From positions 1 to 64,000 of the forward strand of contig DRGC01000022.1 of assembly GCA_011050235.1 (NCBI GenBank): a stretch of DNA of 64,000 bases, read 5' to 3'. This DNA comes from Phycisphaerae bacterium. Lineage in GTDB: Bacteria > Planctomycetota > Phycisphaerae > SM23-33. This document shows positions 61,059 through 64,000 of the stretch, piece after piece (the first letter of the stretch is position 1; each line of letters begins with the position of its first letter). The position numbers were made by a program, and so were the translations under genes. The notes under the pieces are model-generated. The model was not told the origin of the DNA. It searched no databases and worked only from the letters and a program-made list of their open reading frames with translations.

Positions 61059-62897
61059 CTATCGCACGCCATCTTCCAGCGCGGCGTTGAGCACCGCGCC
61101 TTCCATTGTCGCCGGCGCGGGGATGTTCATCAGGTGCGCGATCGTCGGCGCGACGTCGGTCAGCCAGACCGGATGGGTCAGCGTCACGCCCTGCCGCACG
61201 CCCGGGCCGGCCATCACCAGCGTCGCCTGTATGCTGCTTAGGCCGAACGTCTCCGTCGGCAGCACGTTGCCGTGGCCCTCGCCGTAATCGCCGCCGGGCA
61301 AGACGCAGACCATGATGTCGCCCACGCGGTCGCCCCACAGGCCCAGCATGGCCGCATCCTCGCGCCGCATCACTAGCGTGAATGGGCAGCAGCCCAGCCG
61401 CGGATCCTTGTATTCCAGTAGCGCCTGGATGATGTCGTTGCGGACGGCTTCGTAATCCTCCGGCTCGATGCAGCCTTCGGGCTGGCGGCCCTTGACGTTC
61501 ATGTAGATATACATGGTGTCGTGCCAGATCGCCTTGGTCCGCGACCAGTCGATGGCCCCACGCCCGCGAGAGGGTTTGGAACTGACGTGCTCTTCGCGGT
61601 CGTCGCCCTCGTAGACCAGGAAGCCGCCATCTTCCAGAATATCTTTGACCATCTGCGGCCCACTCTGGACATCGTGGTATCCGATACAACCGTGGTCGGA
61701 GACGACCACGATCAGATCGTCGGCCGTCGCCACCTTATCCACGATCCGTCCGACCATGCGGTCGCACGATTCGTAGACGCGGGCGACGTAGCCGAGGTGC
61801 TCTTCGGCGATCTCCGGCGACCCGGCCGTCAGGGGCTCGGACTCGGGCATGATGGCGTCCTGGATGTAGTCCGGGGCGTGGGAATGCAGGAAGAACAACT
61901 CGTGGTCGTAATTCTCGCACAGGTACTTGGCGGCGCTGGCGAACCAGTCGTGCTGGTAGTCGATCTCATCAAGCAAGGTCGCCATGTCGGCCCAGGCGCC
62001 GTAGATCGCCCCGCGCTGGTTGTAGCCCACGCGCTGCAGGAACGGGCCGACGTTCGTAACCAGTTCGTTGGCGACGTTCTCGGGATACGTCCAGCCGCCG
62101 ACGGTGGGCATGATCTGCGTGGCGTAGAGCTCCAACGCTTTCTCGCCGATATCGAGCAGCTTCAGCCGCACCGTGCCCTCGCGGCCGCTGAAGGACAGGG
62201 TCAGCCACGGGGAGTACTCATCGACGGTCATCGTCGCTAACGGCTCGGCGGCGTCGGTGGCGCTGCAGATCAACAGCGTATCCACGTCGCCGCCGGCACC
62301 GATAGCCAGCAGATGCAGGTTGATCTTGTCTTCGTCGTTACCGAGTTCGATCTCGCCGGCCAGCGCCTGCGTCGCCGAATCGGGCACATTGGCCCAGCCG
62401 TCGGCCGGGGCCCACTCGATCGGGTGCGACGTCGGCTGGTCGGACATGCTGAAGCGTTTGGGCCCGGCGATTTCGTGGTCGCAGCATATGCAGAAACAGC
62501 CGTCCACCTGCACGCCTTCGGTGACCGTCACCGGATACGTCGGCCCGCCCCACTTCAGCAGGATGCTCTTCTTGCCGACCTTCTCGGCCGCCTGCCACAG
62601 AAACTCCGCCGTCACCTGGGTGGTATCCGACCCCAGTGCCCAGTTGGTCAGCTCGCGCGTGCGGTCCTTCATCGAAAAGCCTGTGATCCCGTGCGTGCCC
62701 GGCCAGGCGCCCGTGCCGATGGTGGTCCAGTTTACCGGCGTGTGCGTCGGCAGGACCGGCATCGCGTTGGCCTGCACGCCGCGCTCGATCAGCTTGGCGA
62801 TGTTGGGCATTCGGCCTTCGGCGATGAACCGCTCGACCAGTTGCGGCACGAGGGCATCGAGCCCGAGAACAAAGGTGCGTTTGGGGGTCGCCGTCAT
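61059..62897 (-). CDS. Alkaline-phosphatase-superfamily phosphodiesterase/nucleotide pyrophosphatase
   Basis: This 612-residue protein has the type I phosphodiesterase signature. FVLGLDALVPQLVERFIAEG carries a metal Asp and PTHTPVNWTTIGTGAWPGTH carries the nucleophile Thr. HSHAPDYIQDAIM, VVVSDHGCIGYHDV with Asp-His ligands and GNVLPTETFGLSS complete the metal site. It hydrolyses phosphodiester or sulfate esters. No signal peptide is visible. AGGAA lies 6 bases before the ATG. It sits 67 bases upstream of argH in this direction with argH first. Substrate unknown. Confidence 0.85.
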   Translation of the reverse strand: MTATPKRTFVLGLDALVPQLVERFIAEGRMPNIAKLIERGVQANAMPVLPTHTPVNWTTIGTGAWPGTHGITGFSMKDRTRELTNWALGSDTTQVTAEFLWQAAEKVGKKSILLKWGGPTYPVTVTEGVQVDGCFCICCDHEIAGPKRFSMSDQPTSHPIEWAPADGWANVPDSATQALAGEIELGNDEDKINLHLLAIGAGGDVDTLLICSATDAAEPLATMTVDEYSPWLTLSFSGREGTVRLKLLDIGEKALELYATQIMPTVGGWTYPENVANELVTNVGPFLQRVGYNQRGAIYGAWADMATLLDEIDYQHDWFASAAKYLCENYDHELFFLHSHAPDYIQDAIMPESEPLTAGSPEIAEEHLGYVARVYESCDRMVGRIVDKVATADDLIVVVSDHGCIGYHDVQSGPQMVKDILEDGGFLVYEGDDREEHVSSKPSRGRGAIDWSRTKAIWHDTMYIYMNVKGRQPEGCIEPEDYEAVRNDIIQALLEYKDPRLGCCPFTLVMRREDAAMLGLWGDRVGDIMVCVLPGGDYGEGHGNVLPTETFGLSSIQATLVMAGPGVRQGVTLTHPVWLTDVAPTIAHLMNIPAPATMEGAVLNAALEDGVR

Positions 62898-62964
62898 TTG
62901 TGTTCCTCACGTGCGCCGCCGGCGGCAGCCGACAAAGGCCGCCATGGGCTCGGCGCATCCGGCG

Positions 62965-64000
62965 CTATTTGTCCTTCAGGTCACGACCGATCTGCCGGTA
63001 GGCGTCGCGGAAGGGCACGCCCTGGCGGACGAGTTCGTAGACCTTTTCGGTGGCGAATAGTTCATCCGTCATGCCCGCTGCACATCGGTCGGCGTTGACG
63101 GTGAGCTTTTCGAACACCAGGTGCATCATGGTCAGGCACTGGCCCGTCGTGGTCAGCGCTCGCATCGTCGGGCCCTTGGTCAACTGCAGGTCGCGATGGT
63201 AGCCGGAGATCAGCCCGCCGCAGATCGTCTTGATCGTCACGCCGGCGCCGAGCACAACGCCGTAATGGCCGCGAACGAGCTCCAGCACGTCGGGGTTCTT
63301 CTTGTGCGGCATGATCGAGCTGCCCGTGCACAGCTCATCCGGCAGCGAGAAGAACCCGAACGCCTCCATCGAAAACAGGATCAGGTCGTCGGCCATGCGG
63401 GCGAGGTCGGCCATGACCTGGCCCAGGGCGTCGATCAGCATGGCCTCGAACTTGCCGCGGCTGTTCTGGCAGTAAAGGGTCGGCTGAACGCCCGCAAAAC
63501 CCAGCGCCTTGGCCGTCTGCTCGCGGTCGATCTCCAGCGGCAGGCCGAAGCCCGCGCCGCTGCCCAGTGGCGATTGATCGATGATCGTGCCGATGGCTGA
63601 CAGCAGTGTCTTGTCGTCAGCCAAGGCCGCCACGTAGGCCTCGAACCACGCCGCCACCGTCGTCGGCATGGCCTTGCGCGTGTGGGTAAACCCCGGCAGG
63701 GCCACTGAGCCATGTTTCTTGCGCTTGCCGTCTATGGCGGTAATCAACTCGTCCACGGCTGCGGTGATCTCGGCGACCGCATCCTTTTCGTACAGCCGCA
63801 GCGCCGTCAGGACCTGGTCGTTTCGGCTGCGGGTGGTGTGGATCTTCTTGCCCGCTTCGCCGCAGCGCTCGGTGAGGAAGCTCTCGATGGCGGTGTGACA
63901 GTCCTCATCGTCCGGGCGGATCGCAAACTGTCCCGCCTCGTGCAGGCGCACGATCTCATCCAGGCCGCCCAGCAAGTCGGCCAGTTCCGCCTCGGTCAGC
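62965..64000 (-). CDS. argH: Argininosuccinate lyase, N-terminal end outside window
   Basis: At least 345 residues are present; the frame is open to the right edge, so the start lies beyond. HTTRSRNDQVLTALRLYEKD contains the fumarase-superfamily motif and GSSIMPHKKNPDVLELVRGH is the lyase signature loop with the catalytic Ser. It splits argininosuccinate into arginine and fumarate, the last step of arginine synthesis. The C-terminal end has the usual helix (VPFRDAYRQIGRDLKDK). Confidence 0.96.
   Translation of the reverse strand, partial: LTEAELADLLGGLDEIVRLHEAGQFAIRPDDEDCHTAIESFLTERCGEAGKKIHTTRSRNDQVLTALRLYEKDAVAEITAAVDELITAIDGKRKKHGSVALPGFTHTRKAMPTTVAAWFEAYVAALADDKTLLSAIGTIIDQSPLGSGAGFGLPLEIDREQTAKALGFAGVQPTLYCQNSRGKFEAMLIDALGQVMADLARMADDLILFSMEAFGFFSLPDELCTGSSIMPHKKNPDVLELVRGHYGVVLGAGVTIKTICGGLISGYHRDLQLTKGPTMRALTTTGQCLTMMHLVFEKLTVNADRCAAGMTDELFATEKVYELVRQGVPFRDAYRQIGRDLKDK

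Overview
The window is GC-rich bacterial chromosome, most likely from a Planctomycetota bacterium, and within that phylum probably the Phycisphaerae. This is an inference. It rests on the giant surface protein with a LEPR-XLL N-terminus and dockerin-type C-terminus, a DUF6655-like lipoprotein, many URO-D-superfamily proteins scattered among sugar-degradation genes, lipid A acyltransferases (Gram-negative envelope), and small multi-hairpin repeats. No rRNA, tRNA, CRISPR array, replication origin or intact transposase gene was seen.

Layout. 1-4.6 kb: 3' part of a large glycoside hydrolase, then a lipoprotein. 4.8-9.4 kb: two tandem HEAT-repeat paralogs behind one promoter. 9.6-11.8 kb: short old-yellow-enzyme with an Fe-S tail, and a URO-D-like protein. 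11.9-15.8 kb: probable nitrosative/anaerobic stress locus made of a Crp/Fnr regulator, a TTGAC-N4-GTCAA operator, a ferredoxin, two desulforedoxin-like mini-proteins and hybrid cluster protein. 15.9-21.3 kb: twin alpha/beta hydrolase, GT-C/TPR membrane protein, STAS protein, LpxA. 21.4-28.4 kb: URO-D-like protein, GH20, GH95-type enzyme, membrane protein and CBM9-like protein. 28.5-31 kb: zinc-protease-like lipoprotein, OmpH-like lipoprotein, URO-D-like protein. 31.2-32.9 kb: DUF262-DUF1524 defence-type gene with distinctly AT-richer codons. 33.1-36.8 kb: lipoprotein, UVR-motif protein, then a TPP riboswitch leading a GNAT-thiC operon. 37-44.4 kb: the ~2400-residue surface protein. 44.5-49 kb: lpxL-proS, divergent YhaM-like nuclease, Imm40 lipoprotein, and a complete 302-bp MITE with 10-bp target duplication. 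49.2-55.3 kb: tldD-tldE, YbaK-type deacylase, YlbF-like protein, arginase-fold protein, Gfo/Idh/MocA oxidoreductase. 55.4-58.6 kb: tandem URO-D paralogs interleaved with two further copies of the 302-bp element. 58.7-64 kb: GH51 arabinofuranosidase operon, YegP-like protein, phosphodiesterase, and argH running off the right edge.

How the genes work together. Three themes recur. The first is polysaccharide breakdown (GH20, GH51, GH95-type, GH63-like toroid, esterase, CBM9-like, Gfo/Idh), interspersed with five URO-D-fold proteins that may be methyl transfer or demethylation enzymes rather than haem enzymes. The second is a compact redox-stress operon in which a regulator gene lies directly upstream of its probable operator. 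The third is several families of small repeats: a MITE with inverted ends, hairpins whose arms are heptamer tandem repeats, and single long palindromes, occupying most of the larger intergenic gaps.
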